From Mycobacterium sp. IS-1264 (GTDB taxonomy: Bacteria > Actinomycetota > Actinomycetes > Mycobacteriales > Mycobacteriaceae): DNA of 64,000 bases. The notes beneath the pieces were generated by a model. It searched no databases and was not told the DNA's origin. It saw only the letters and a list, made by a program, of their open reading frames with translations. Location: contig NZ_MBES01000086.1 of NCBI RefSeq assembly GCF_001954195.1, forward strand, positions 1 through 64,000, read 5' to 3'. This document shows positions 1-7,682 of the stretch, piece by piece. Within the stretch, counting starts at the first letter, position 1. Each line of letters opens with the position of its first letter. Both the position numbers and the translations under genes were made by a program.

Positions 1-1736
1 ACCGAGACGTCGAACGCCAACGAATGCCATTGCGACCAAACCCGTTTCGCCAGCTCGAGGTGATCGGCGGCGGCGTCGGTGAGCATGTATGTGGTGCGTT
101 CGCTGGGGTAGTTCGGGTCGATAGGCAGGTAGGCCGCGCCGGTTTTGGAGATGGCCAGCAGCGCGGTGACCAATCGGGTGGAGCGGGGCAGTGCGACCGC
201 GACGATGGTTTCGGGTCGGGCTCCATAGGTGGTCAGCTGGGCGGCGAGATGGTTTGCCCGAGCGTCGAGTTGGTGATAGGTCAGGGTCTCGTCGTCGTCT
301 TCGACCGCGAGCGCCTGGGGTGTGCGGGCGGCTTGGGCGGCGAACAGTTCTGGCACGCTGCCGCGCGGTATTGGGGTGGCGGTGTCGTTCCACCGGTTCA
401 CGACCTGGTCGCGTTCGACCGCATCGATGATCTCGATCTGATCGATCCGCCGCTCCGGATCAACCGAGACCTCATGCAAAAAAGACGTCAGCTGAGCTGC
501 CAAACGGAACAGATCGTGCTTCGCATAGAGCAGCCCGTTTGCATCAAGTTGGACATAAACATCACCGCCCTGGCTCTTGTCGCCTTGACCCGTGTCGTAA
601 TATGCCGAGATCAGGAGATCATCACAGGCTCCGAAAGAGGCGCCCCGAAAAACTGCACGGCTTTCGCCAAATTTGATGTTCCCGAAGAATGGCAGAACAT
701 TGATAACGGGTCCAAATCGGCTTTTTTGTCCGTTCAACAGGCGGGCATCGCGCTGAATAGCCGAGATCTGATATCGGGAATGGGCAACCAGTGTGCTGAT
801 CTCTCGGTCCAGTGATTTCGCAAAATCAATGAATCGGATTCCTGGCGCCATGTTGATGCGCACCGGAACGACATTGGAAAGCATGCAGGGCGTGCTCCAC
901 GCGGTGCCGAACCTGTTAGCGACCGCTAGTCGAATCGAAAACTCCGATGGCGAACACGCTCGACTAAAGAAACCGGCCAGACACCCGGTCAAAAAACGCG
1001 GCAGGGACTGGTCAGCGCGACCCGCAGCAGTTCTGAGGAGAGTTGCATCGTCTCCGGTGAGAGCCAAGCTCTGATGCAACGTCGGCGGTTGCGGGGAATT
1101 TGGACGTTCGGAGATCGCCAGCGGCTCCGGCCAAGCCGTCGTGTAATTGGCCCAGAATTCTTTGTCCGAAACAAAGCTCTCGGAGCATCTATATTCCAAA
1201 TCGTCGCTGGCGATCACTTCGGGACTGCAAAACTTGGATCGGGAAGGGCTGACGCTCGACGTCGCGGCCGTGTACACCTCCGCTATGCGCCGGACAGCGA
1301 CGAGCAGCCCAAATCCGTCACAGACGATGTGGTGGACTACCACGAATAACGTATGGCGCGCCTCATCTAGCTTGATCAGCCCCGCGCGGTACAAGATATC
1401 GTGACTTAGGTCGAACGCGCGATGAGTCATCGCCGATATGATGATGCGTCCAGCGGATTCCGGGTTATCCGTATGGCTGACATCGACGTAATCCGGTTCC
1501 CAGGCGTCCGGGTCGCCCTGCGTTTGCCACAGTCCGGCTTCGTCTTGAACAAAGGTGACACGCAAAGTCGTTGCTTCGCGACAGACGTCACGCAAAGCTT
1601 TCGCCATGACGCGGTGATCCAGTGGGCCCAAGATTTCAAGGTGGCAGGAGATGTTATTTGGCGGATCGGGAACTAATTTCTGGGCAAACCATAAAGCCTC
1701 TTGCGCAGATGATGCTGCGATGCGACGGTCCGACAC
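1..1736 (-). CDS. Non-ribosomal peptide synthetase, N-terminal part (condensation + start of adenylation domain), continues past the window edge
   Basis: Reading the minus strand gives one open frame from a GTG at 1736 to the window edge, about 578 residues. GGAGG lies at 1742-1746, six bases before the GTG, which fixes the start; an in-frame TGA lies further upstream at 1767-1769. Residues ~15-430 form a condensation domain with the HHIVCDGFG (HHxxxDG) motif near 1312-1338. From ~residue 445 an adenylation domain begins: A1-like LTYHQLDARAN and A2-like KTGAAYLPIDPNYPSER are visible. After YMLTDAAAD the protein jumps directly to HLELAKRVWSQWHSLAFDVS, which normally lies after motif A3, so the A3 P-loop region seems absent. 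The gene follows an ACP and an acyl-AMP ligase, so the N-terminal C domain is probably a lipoinitiation (starter) domain. Codons such as TTA, CTA, ATA and AGA are commoner than in the housekeeping genes here. Product unknown. Confidence 0.85.
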   Translation of the reverse strand, partial: MSDRRIAASSAQEALWFAQKLVPDPPNNISCHLEILGPLDHRVMAKALRDVCREATTLRVTFVQDEAGLWQTQGDPDAWEPDYVDVSHTDNPESAGRIIISAMTHRAFDLSHDILYRAGLIKLDEARHTLFVVVHHIVCDGFGLLVAVRRIAEVYTAATSSVSPSRSKFCSPEVIASDDLEYRCSESFVSDKEFWANYTTAWPEPLAISERPNSPQPPTLHQSLALTGDDATLLRTAAGRADQSLPRFLTGCLAGFFSRACSPSEFSIRLAVANRFGTAWSTPCMLSNVVPVRINMAPGIRFIDFAKSLDREISTLVAHSRYQISAIQRDARLLNGQKSRFGPVINVLPFFGNIKFGESRAVFRGASFGACDDLLISAYYDTGQGDKSQGGDVYVQLDANGLLYAKHDLFRLAAQLTSFLHEVSVDPERRIDQIEIIDAVERDQVVNRWNDTATPIPRGSVPELFAAQAARTPQALAVEDDDETLTYHQLDARANHLAAQLTTYGARPETIVAVALPRSTRLVTALLAISKTGAAYLPIDPNYPSERTTYMLTDAAADHLELAKRVWSQWHSLAFDVS

Positions 1737-1775
1737 GACTACCTCCCACAACGGACGCTGATGCCGTCAATCCGG

Positions 1776-2201
1776 CTATGAAGTTTTGGGGTTTACCCGG
1801 TAGAGGCGACTATCGCCGTTATCGTGGAGAGCACGCCCAGGATTAGGTAATCGGTCCGTGTCCTCGTCTTCGGCTTTGGGTACGATGAGATTGGCGAGCT
1901 CGCCGATCGTGAGCTCGACAAATACCACCACTTCTCCAATATTCAAGGGAACGTCGAGAGCGCGTTCGACTTCCAGCAGGAGCTCCACCCGGGACGCTGA
2001 CTCGAGGCCCAAGTCCAGCGACAGGTTGGTCTGATGATTTAGTTCCCGCTCAGAAAAGGACGGGCGCATGGCGCGTACGGCGCGGATGATCTCAGCGATC
2101 ACGCGATCGCGGGTTAGCGGCGTGCCGCTTACCGGCGCCGTCTTTTTCGGAGTGTGAATCTCGGGTTTGTCATTGTGCGACGCGTTGGCAGAGCCGGTCA
2201 T
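1776..2201 (-). CDS. Stand-alone acyl carrier protein with long terminal extensions
   Basis: 141 residues. The carrier core sits in the middle; the phosphopantetheine site reads LGLESASRVELL, with Glu-Ser where carrier proteins usually have Asp-Ser. About 50 residues precede it and about 35 follow it, longer than a minimal ACP of ~80. The chosen ATG at 2201 has GGAGG seven bases upstream; the first possible ATG (2228) has no such site. The gene starts 32 bases inside the upstream acyl-AMP ligase gene and ends 40 bases before the NRPS start, so the three are almost certainly co-transcribed and translationally coupled. Inferred role: accept the fatty acyl group from the ligase and pass it to the first condensation domain of the NRPS. 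Rv0100 and MbtL of M. tuberculosis play similar roles, but orthology is not established. Confidence 0.85.
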   Translation of the reverse strand: MTGSANASHNDKPEIHTPKKTAPVSGTPLTRDRVIAEIIRAVRAMRPSFSERELNHQTNLSLDLGLESASRVELLLEVERALDVPLNIGEVVVFVELTIGELANLIVPKAEDEDTDRLPNPGRALHDNGDSRLYRVNPKTS

Positions 2202-3735
2202 TGCCCGCCTCCATGAGATCTGCGGCAATTCGGCGCCTGCGCAGCTTGCCGCTGGTTGTCCTGCTTAGCCAGTTCCGCGGTACGAATCTGACTCCTGTCA
2301 GCGGCAGACCGGCCGCTCTGGCGGCTCCCAGGAGCTCGCGACGGCGGGCCGTTGCCGCCTCATCGCTGATGTCGGATCCGCTTTCGATCACTGCAACCAT
2401 TTGGGTCGCCGCGTCGTTGTCGACTCCGACTACGGCAACGCGCCCCGTTTTGCCGAAGCCCGTCCGGACCAGGAAGTCTTCCACCTCGGTGGGCAAAAAA
2501 TCCTGCCCGGCGACCCGTACGACTTCGGCCGCCCTACCGGTAAAGACCAGCTCGCCGTCGGCAATGAACCCCAGGTCGCCGGTGTGCACCGGAACCGACG
2601 CGGGGACCACTTCGCCCCCGAAGGGGCCCGAGCAGCGGGAAGCCGACCGCACGACTACATCGCCGATGATGCGCTCGCCGACAGGATGACCCCCGACCTC
2701 GATCCATACCTCGGTGTTGGGCGCGGGTGGGCCAACAGATACCAGTCGGGTATATCGCTCGCTGCGATCGGGGGTTTCGGGCGCATCCACCGTCCGCCAG
2801 TGCCGATCCCCGGGAGCGCAGGTCACCATCAGCGTCGCATCGGCGAGGCCGTAGCAAGGGCGCACGACATTTTCGCCGCAGCCGGCCGTTGATTCGAATG
2901 CCGTTAAGACATTAGGGCGTATGACATCGGCGCCGACGAGCACAGCTCGCAGCGCACCGAGGCGGCGGCCGCGCGATGCCAATGCCTTGGTCGCGATATG
3001 CATCCCCGCGGGAATGACCGGCCAAAAGCCCACTCGGTGAGTCGCCATCTGCTCGATCCACTGGGCCGGCGCCGTCAGGAACTCTTCTGGGCTCCACAGC
3101 AACAAGGGGCACCCGAGCGACAAACCGAGCAAGGTGCTGACAAGTCCCATGTCATGCGACAGTGGCAACCACGAGCCCGCCACGGGGTCCGATCCGACCG
3201 CGGTGGCATCCGCCAATATCTCCAATTGAGCGCTGAGGGCGCGATGTGATATCCGCAGCGGCCGAGGGCTGCCGACACTCCCCGAGCTGAACTGTAAAAA
3301 GGCCGTTTCCTCGTGAGCGACGTCGGGTTGTGAATCCTTTGATACCTGTTGCCACGTTCCGTGTAGGTAGACGAATCGAGCATTGACCTTTTCGGCAACA
3401 TCGTTAATGCGTCTTTGCACCGCCGTAGCCGACTCATACGTTCGTGAACCAGACAGCACAAGTGGCACGCCGCCGGCAAGCGCCACGGCGAAAAGCCCGG
3501 CCAAGGCGTCCTGTGGCTCCTGCACGACGATCGGTACGACAGTGCCCGCGAGATCTGGGGCCATCGCCGATTCGGCCCGACCTGCGGCGACGATCTCACG
3601 CGCATCGAGCGTGGAGCGAGCGCGGATGATCGGTATCGCTGTCGATCTGCCTTCGATCGACTCGCAGAGGTCAACAAGTACGGAACGTTGGGAAACGAAG
3701 GTGTCTGGCAATAGATTTGCACCCAGGGATTTCAT
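2170..3735 (-). CDS. Fatty acyl-AMP ligase (FAAL/MbtM-like, FadD family)
   Basis: 521 residues, the usual size for a compact FAAL. The AMP-binding motif reads FLQFSSGSVGSPR, followed by SWLPLSHDMGLVSTLL, the hallmark of FAALs that make acyl-adenylates and pass them to carrier proteins instead of CoA. YGLADATLMVT, HTGDLGFI, RAAEVVRVAGQDFLPTEVE and the C-terminal SRTTSGKLRR (catalytic Lys) are also present. The start at 3735 is preferred over 3750 because GAGAGG lies seven bases before it. The protein resembles MbtM (FadD33) of the mycobactin side-chain system in overall pattern, but here it sits directly in front of an ACP and an NRPS. Inferred role: activates a fatty acid for N-acylation of a lipopeptide. 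Substrate chain length cannot be read from the sequence. Confidence 0.88.
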   Translation of the reverse strand: MKSLGANLLPDTFVSQRSVLVDLCESIEGRSTAIPIIRARSTLDAREIVAAGRAESAMAPDLAGTVVPIVVQEPQDALAGLFAVALAGGVPLVLSGSRTYESATAVQRRINDVAEKVNARFVYLHGTWQQVSKDSQPDVAHEETAFLQFSSGSVGSPRPLRISHRALSAQLEILADATAVGSDPVAGSWLPLSHDMGLVSTLLGLSLGCPLLLWSPEEFLTAPAQWIEQMATHRVGFWPVIPAGMHIATKALASRGRRLGALRAVLVGADVIRPNVLTAFESTAGCGENVVRPCYGLADATLMVTCAPGDRHWRTVDAPETPDRSERYTRLVSVGPPAPNTEVWIEVGGHPVGERIIGDVVVRSASRCSGPFGGEVVPASVPVHTGDLGFIADGELVFTGRAAEVVRVAGQDFLPTEVEDFLVRTGFGKTGRVAVVGVDNDAATQMVAVIESGSDISDEAATARRRELLGAARAAGLPLTGVRFVPRNWLSRTTSGKLRRRRIAADLMEAGNDRLCQRVAQ

Positions 3736-3942
3736 CGTCGCACCTCTCATAACCGGGTCGGATTTTTAGGGGCGCTGTTATGCGGTTACGTACGTAATTC
3801 GCGATCGCAAAAGCTTTCCGAAAAATCGCACCCGGGAAGCTGTCTCGTAGAATGGGAAAATGGGGCCCGATGAGTTCAAATATTGTTTGCCGTGTAGCGG
3901 CATGTAGAGTGGTATTCTGACGGTTTTTCGCCGCCATAATGA

Positions 3943-3960
3943 GCTGCCTCGTGGGGCAGC
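3943..3960. other. Short hairpin (GCTGCC / GGCAGC)
   Basis: Perfect 6-bp stem GCTGCC (3943-3948) and GGCAGC (3955-3960) with a 6-base loop, about 210 bases upstream of the acyl-AMP ligase start. It could lie in the 5' leader of that operon. No T-tract follows on either strand, so a terminator is not supported. Confidence 0.35.
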
Positions 3961-4287
3961 GGCATAAGATTTCGGGCCACCCGCCGAAGGTTTGGTGGGG
4001 CCCGATGGGCCGAATGGTGCAAATCGGGAGATGTGATTATGGCCGCTGACCACTTGCACAAACGCTGGCCCGCTAGGCGGGCGGTCGGGATTGCGGTCGC
4101 CTTCGGCGGCGATGCGCTTGAGCAACACTGTCCCCGGGTGGACCGCAAACTCGACCATCGCATCCTCCAACCGGTGCAGCACCCGCGTTTCGTAGGAGGG
4201 GTGAGCGTGCTGACCGCCGACGAATCTTCTCTCTAACTTCCTCTCTCTCCCAGCTCATCATGGCTCACATCGCTCTCGCTGCACAAG

Positions 4288-4327
4288 GCCCAAATTGTGT
4301 CGGCCTTCGGCCGGCATGGAATTGGGC
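4288..4327. terminator. Nested hairpin, possible bidirectional terminator
   Basis: Outer stem GCCCAAATT (4288-4296) pairs with AATTGGGC (4320-4327) with one bulged base; inside it is a second stem CGGCC-TTC-GGCCG (4301-4313). There is no T-tract, which is common for mycobacterial terminators, so the call rests on the structure alone. It separates the acyl ligase promoter side from the methyltransferase side. Confidence 0.35.
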
Positions 4328-4650
4328 GCGTGACTGAGCGGCCTTCGTGGCAAGCGGCCGCAAGCGTTACGAGTCGCTCACAGCAACCTGAAAAGCGTCA
4401 GTCGCGACATAAGATCTGGCGTCGATTTCGACGCGCTGCTCGGGACCCGGTTGCCCGCTGAGGCGCGATGATCCGATAAACCTGTGCTGAGCGGCAACGC
4501 GGCCCCGCGTTCACGGTCGGTGACCGTTTAGCGCCTTCGTCGTGTCACATCTCGTCCAGTTATCACCAAAGTCGCCAGTCGACCTCTTCGATCCCGTAGC
4601 GTAGGCTGCAACGTGGTTATTAAGTTTGCTAGGGCGGGGTCAATAGTTGC

Positions 4651-4719
4651 TCGTGCGTCTAATAGATCAAATTTGTCGTGCGCCTAATAAAAATGGCCAA
4701 ATTGATCGCGCGCCTAATA
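4651..4719. repeat. Three direct repeats of TCGTGCGCCTAATA
   Basis: Copies at 4651-4664 (TCGTGCGTCTAATA), 4676-4689 (TCGTGCGCCTAATA) and 4706-4719 (TCGCGCGCCTAATA), spaced 25 and 30 bases apart. Each is followed by a related (C/G)AAATT-like block and then another TCG. A degenerate fourth copy begins near 4734. They end about 100 bases before the methyltransferase start and could be binding sites for a regulator. Confidence 0.7.
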
Positions 4720-4742
4720 ACAGCCCCGAATTGTCGATGCCC

Positions 4743-4809
4743 ATTAATTAACGCTCTCGAAGAAATTAATTAACACACTCGAAAGAAATCAATTAACGCA
4801 TTCGAAGAA
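4743..4809. repeat. Three head-to-tail 22-23 bp repeats (ATTAATTAAC...TCGAAGAA)
   Basis: Units at 4743-4764, 4765-4787 and 4788-4809 follow each other with no spacer. Each starts with AT(T/C)AATTAAC and ends in TCGAA(A)GAA; the bases between vary slightly. The array ends one base before the GAGG ribosome-binding site of the methyltransferase, so it lies in the 5' untranslated region or core promoter. It may be an operator array or a slippage-prone tract. Unlike CRISPR there are no unique spacers. Confidence 0.75.
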
Positions 4810-4823
4810 ATGAGGTTACCTAT

Positions 4824-5615
4824 TTGACCGCAGCGTTGCCCCCGGCGTTGCGTAGGGCGCTGGAACTGCTCGCCGATCCGCCCGCCGAGCCGGACGTCAC
4901 AAGGGGCTACCTCGATCTGCTGGCCGCTGGATCGGTGGGAGAAGGCTCGGCATCGCCGAACAAAACCGGCGCGATCCAGGCGTTATGGGCCTCGCCGGCG
5001 GCGGCGATGGTCTACGACAATGCCCAAGCGGTGTTGCGCAAGCTGGTGAGCGCTTTTCAGCCCTCAGTCGACTGGCTCGACATCCCGCAGGGCGGCATCA
5101 TCCTCGACGTCGGCTGCGGTCCCGCCAGCGTCACCGCGTCCATCGCCCGCGCGGGGGGGCCGGACGCACTGGTGCTGGGCCTCGATCGCTCCGAGGCGAT
5201 GTTGGCGCGCGCGGTTCGTGCGCAATCGGGGCCACAGCTCGGGTTCCTACGCGCGGACGCCCAGCGGCTCCCACTGCGCGGTGAGACGGTCGATGCGGTC
5301 GTCTCGATCGGCGTGCTGCAATTCATGCCGGACCCGGCTGCCGCGCTGGCCGAGATGATGCGGGTGCTGCGACCGGGCGGACAGTTGGCGGTGGTGGTCC
5401 CCGTTGCTCGCCACGCCGTCCGATTCTGGCGCAGGCTACCGAGCCTCGATCCTTACGTGTTCACCCAAGACGAGGTCGGAGACATTCTGAAGGACCACGG
5501 CTTCGCCGGCGTGCAGACCAAGAATGTTGGGCCCGTTCAGTGGGTTCGCGGCCGACGTTCAGGAGATTCGGCCAAAAACCGTGGAGCACAAGGGCATACG
5601 GGCCGGTGGCCCTGA
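4824..5615 (+). CDS. Class I SAM-dependent methyltransferase
   Basis: 263 residues from a TTG start with GAGG about 9 bases upstream. The SAM-binding motif ILDVGCGPASVTASIA lies near residues 91-106, then GLDRSEAMLARA, an acidic DAQRLPL motif and the post-motif LRPGGQLAVVVP. It ends in QWVRGRR plus a short unordered tail; the QWVRG ending resembles the Rv1403c/Rv1405c family of mycobacterial methyltransferases. It is convergent with the trehalase gene and divergent from the lipopeptide-type cluster. It could methylate a product of that cluster, but no direct evidence links them. The substrate is unknown. Confidence 0.8.
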   Translation: MTAALPPALRRALELLADPPAEPDVTRGYLDLLAAGSVGEGSASPNKTGAIQALWASPAAAMVYDNAQAVLRKLVSAFQPSVDWLDIPQGGIILDVGCGPASVTASIARAGGPDALVLGLDRSEAMLARAVRAQSGPQLGFLRADAQRLPLRGETVDAVVSIGVLQFMPDPAAALAEMMRVLRPGGQLAVVVPVARHAVRFWRRLPSLDPYVFTQDEVGDILKDHGFAGVQTKNVGPVQWVRGRRSGDSAKNRGAQGHTGRWP

Positions 5616-5630
5616 CGGTGAGCTGAACCG

Positions 5631-7682
5631 CTACGTCGGCGCGTTGGCGGGCTGGAACATCCCGGAGCCGTCGGATTCCTCCTCGGCGCGGATCACGTGC
5701 ACCACCGCGTTGATCAACGCCAGGTGGGTGAACGCCTGCGGGAAGTTGCCCAGGTGCCGGCCGGTACGCGGCTCGATCTCCTCGGCGTAGAGGTGCAACG
5801 GGCTCGCGTAGGACAACAACCGCTCGCAGAGTCGCTTGGCGCGGGCCACCTCGCCGATCTCGACCAACGCCGACACCAGCCAGAAGGAGCAAATCGTGAA
5901 CGTACCCTCCTCGCCGGACAGCCCATCGTCGGTCTCCTCGACGCGGTAACGCAGCACCAGGCCTTCCTCGGTGAGCTCGTTGGCGATCGCGAGCACCGTG
6001 TTGCGCACCCGCGGATCGTCCGGCGGCAGGAATCGGGTCAGCACCACCAGCAGCAGCGAGGCGTCCAGCGCGTCGCTGCCGTAGCGCTGGGTGAACACGC
6101 CGCGGGAATCCACGCCGTGCTTCAGGATGTCCGCCTTGATCTCCTCGGCGATGTCCCGCCATTGCTGGGCATAGCTCTTCTCGCCCTGTCGCCTCGCCAG
6201 TTTGGACCCGCGGTCCAGGGCCACCCAACACATCACCTTCGACGACGTGAAGTGTTGCGGCTCTCCGCGCACCTCCCAGATTCCGCGGTCGGGCTCGCGC
6301 CAATGCGCGATCGCCTCCTCGACCTGTTTCTTCAACACCGGCCACAGGGTTTCAGGAACCTGCTCGCGTGACTTGGCGTGCAGATAGAACGAATCCAGGA
6401 TCGAGCCCCAGATGTCGTGCTGGACCTGGTCGTAGGCGCCGTTGCCGATCCGCACCGGGCGGGCGTGGTCGTAGCCGGTCAGGTGGTGCAGCTCGTCTTC
6501 GACGAGGCTGCGCTCGCCGCCAACCCCGTACATCACCTGCAGTGGATGACGCTCGTTGCTGTTGGCGCCGGACACGTCGGCAATGAAGGCAAAGAAATCG
6601 TCGGCCTCGCGGTCCAGGCCCAGCGTGTAAAGCCCCCACAACGCGAACGTCGAGTCGCGAACCCAGGCGTAGCGGTAGTCCCAATTGCGTTGCCCCTGAG
6701 GCGTTTCCGGAAGCGACGTGGTACTGGCCGCCAGCAGGGCACCGGTGGGGGAATAGGTCAGACCCTTCAGCGTCAGCGCGCTGCGCTGCAAATACGCCCG
6801 CCACGGATGGTCGGGGAAGTTGCCGATGTTGATCCATTGCCGCCAGCATTCGGTGGTCTGCCACATCTTTTCCGCGGCCTCGGCGTAGGTCTGCGGCGCG
6901 GGGTGCTTCGTCCAGCTCAGCGCGACGAAGACGTCGTCGCCCTCGGTCATCCGGGTGCGTGCCCGGGCCTCCCGCCCCTCGATGCCGATGCGCAGGTTCG
7001 TGGTCAGCCGCAGCGTCGGGTGGCTGTCGGGTTGCCGGCCCGCCTGCGCGACGGCCTCGCCGTACGCGTTGGCCGAGTAGTCCCAGACCGCGGTGTCGCG
7101 GTGATAGTCGAATGCCGGCTCGCAGCTCATCATCAGTTCGACGGTGCCGCTGACGCAGCGCACCGTGCGAAGCAGGATGTGCTCGGCATCCCAGTCCATC
7201 GGGGTGCGACGGTGCGTGTGCGAGCGACGTTCGAGGTCGTGCCAGGGCCCCATCACCAGCGCGTCGCGCACGATCAGCCAGCCGGTGTGAGTCTGCCAGG
7301 TGGTCTCCATGATCAGGCTGCCGGGAAGGTAGCGGCGGGCCGACGGCACGGAGACGCCGTAGGGGCCCAGCCGGAAATGGCCGGCGCTGCGGTCCAGGAT
7401 CGCGCCGAACACGCTCGGCGAGTCCGGCCTGGGCACGCACAGCCATTCCACCGAACCGGCCGGGGAGATCAGGCAGGTCGTCTCCCAGTCGGACAGAAAC
7501 GCGTAATCGGCAATCGGCGGAAACGGGTTGCGCAGCGCTCCCGTGGACGCAAAGGGTGCGGGCGCGCTGAAATCGAGCGGCGACGCCAAGGCCGATTCGC
7601 GACTGCTCTCCGGCGCCGTTTCGAGGGCTTCCCCGGGGACGGCGTCGGCCGGTTGGTCGGCAGGTTGAGCGTGCAGCACCAT
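5631..7682 (-). CDS. Glycoside hydrolase family 15 trehalase (Rv2402-like)
   Basis: 683 residues. A beta-sandwich N-terminal domain is followed by the (alpha/alpha)6 catalytic barrel. Typical GH15 features are YRYAWVRDSTFALWGL, GIWEVRG (probable catalytic acid Glu) and GEEGTFTICSFW (probable base). Mycobacterial homologues hydrolyse trehalose to glucose in the cytosol, and no signal peptide is seen here either. The first ~45 residues are a low-complexity Ala/Pro/Glu extension, so the true start may be slightly downstream. The gene order beside subI is the same as Rv2402-Rv2400c in M. tuberculosis. Alternative family activity would be glucoamylase or glucodextranase. Confidence 0.88.
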   Translation of the reverse strand: MVLHAQPADQPADAVPGEALETAPESSRESALASPLDFSAPAPFASTGALRNPFPPIADYAFLSDWETTCLISPAGSVEWLCVPRPDSPSVFGAILDRSAGHFRLGPYGVSVPSARRYLPGSLIMETTWQTHTGWLIVRDALVMGPWHDLERRSHTHRRTPMDWDAEHILLRTVRCVSGTVELMMSCEPAFDYHRDTAVWDYSANAYGEAVAQAGRQPDSHPTLRLTTNLRIGIEGREARARTRMTEGDDVFVALSWTKHPAPQTYAEAAEKMWQTTECWRQWINIGNFPDHPWRAYLQRSALTLKGLTYSPTGALLAASTTSLPETPQGQRNWDYRYAWVRDSTFALWGLYTLGLDREADDFFAFIADVSGANSNERHPLQVMYGVGGERSLVEDELHHLTGYDHARPVRIGNGAYDQVQHDIWGSILDSFYLHAKSREQVPETLWPVLKKQVEEAIAHWREPDRGIWEVRGEPQHFTSSKVMCWVALDRGSKLARRQGEKSYAQQWRDIAEEIKADILKHGVDSRGVFTQRYGSDALDASLLLVVLTRFLPPDDPRVRNTVLAIANELTEEGLVLRYRVEETDDGLSGEEGTFTICSFWLVSALVEIGEVARAKRLCERLLSYASPLHLYAEEIEPRTGRHLGNFPQAFTHLALINAVVHVIRAEEESDGSGMFQPANAPT

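Larger units (their letters stand above)
3736..4823. other. Long intergenic region between the divergent FAAL and methyltransferase genes
   Basis: About 1.1 kb with no convincing gene. The longest frames (3778-4182 minus, 4033-4236 plus) have no recognisable domain and no ribosome-binding site, and are probably chance. It holds a small hairpin (3943-3960), a nested hairpin (4288-4327) and two direct-repeat arrays next to the methyltransferase start. The last 200 bases are clearly AT-rich compared with the surrounding genome. It must contain the promoter of the acyl ligase-ACP-NRPS operon on the minus strand and the promoter of the methyltransferase on the plus strand. Confidence 0.6.

Noticed and set aside
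24-815. 263-residue forward reading frame at the left end
   Set aside because: It is the antisense of the NRPS condensation domain, whose motifs and ribosome site are clear on the minus strand.
3778-4182. 134-residue minus frame upstream of the acyl-AMP ligase
   Set aside because: No ribosome site, no domain and unusual composition; treated as chance in a non-coding spacer.
4651-4809. CRISPR array
   Set aside because: Repeats are short and either contiguous or separated by similar sequence; no unique spacers of constant length and no cas genes.
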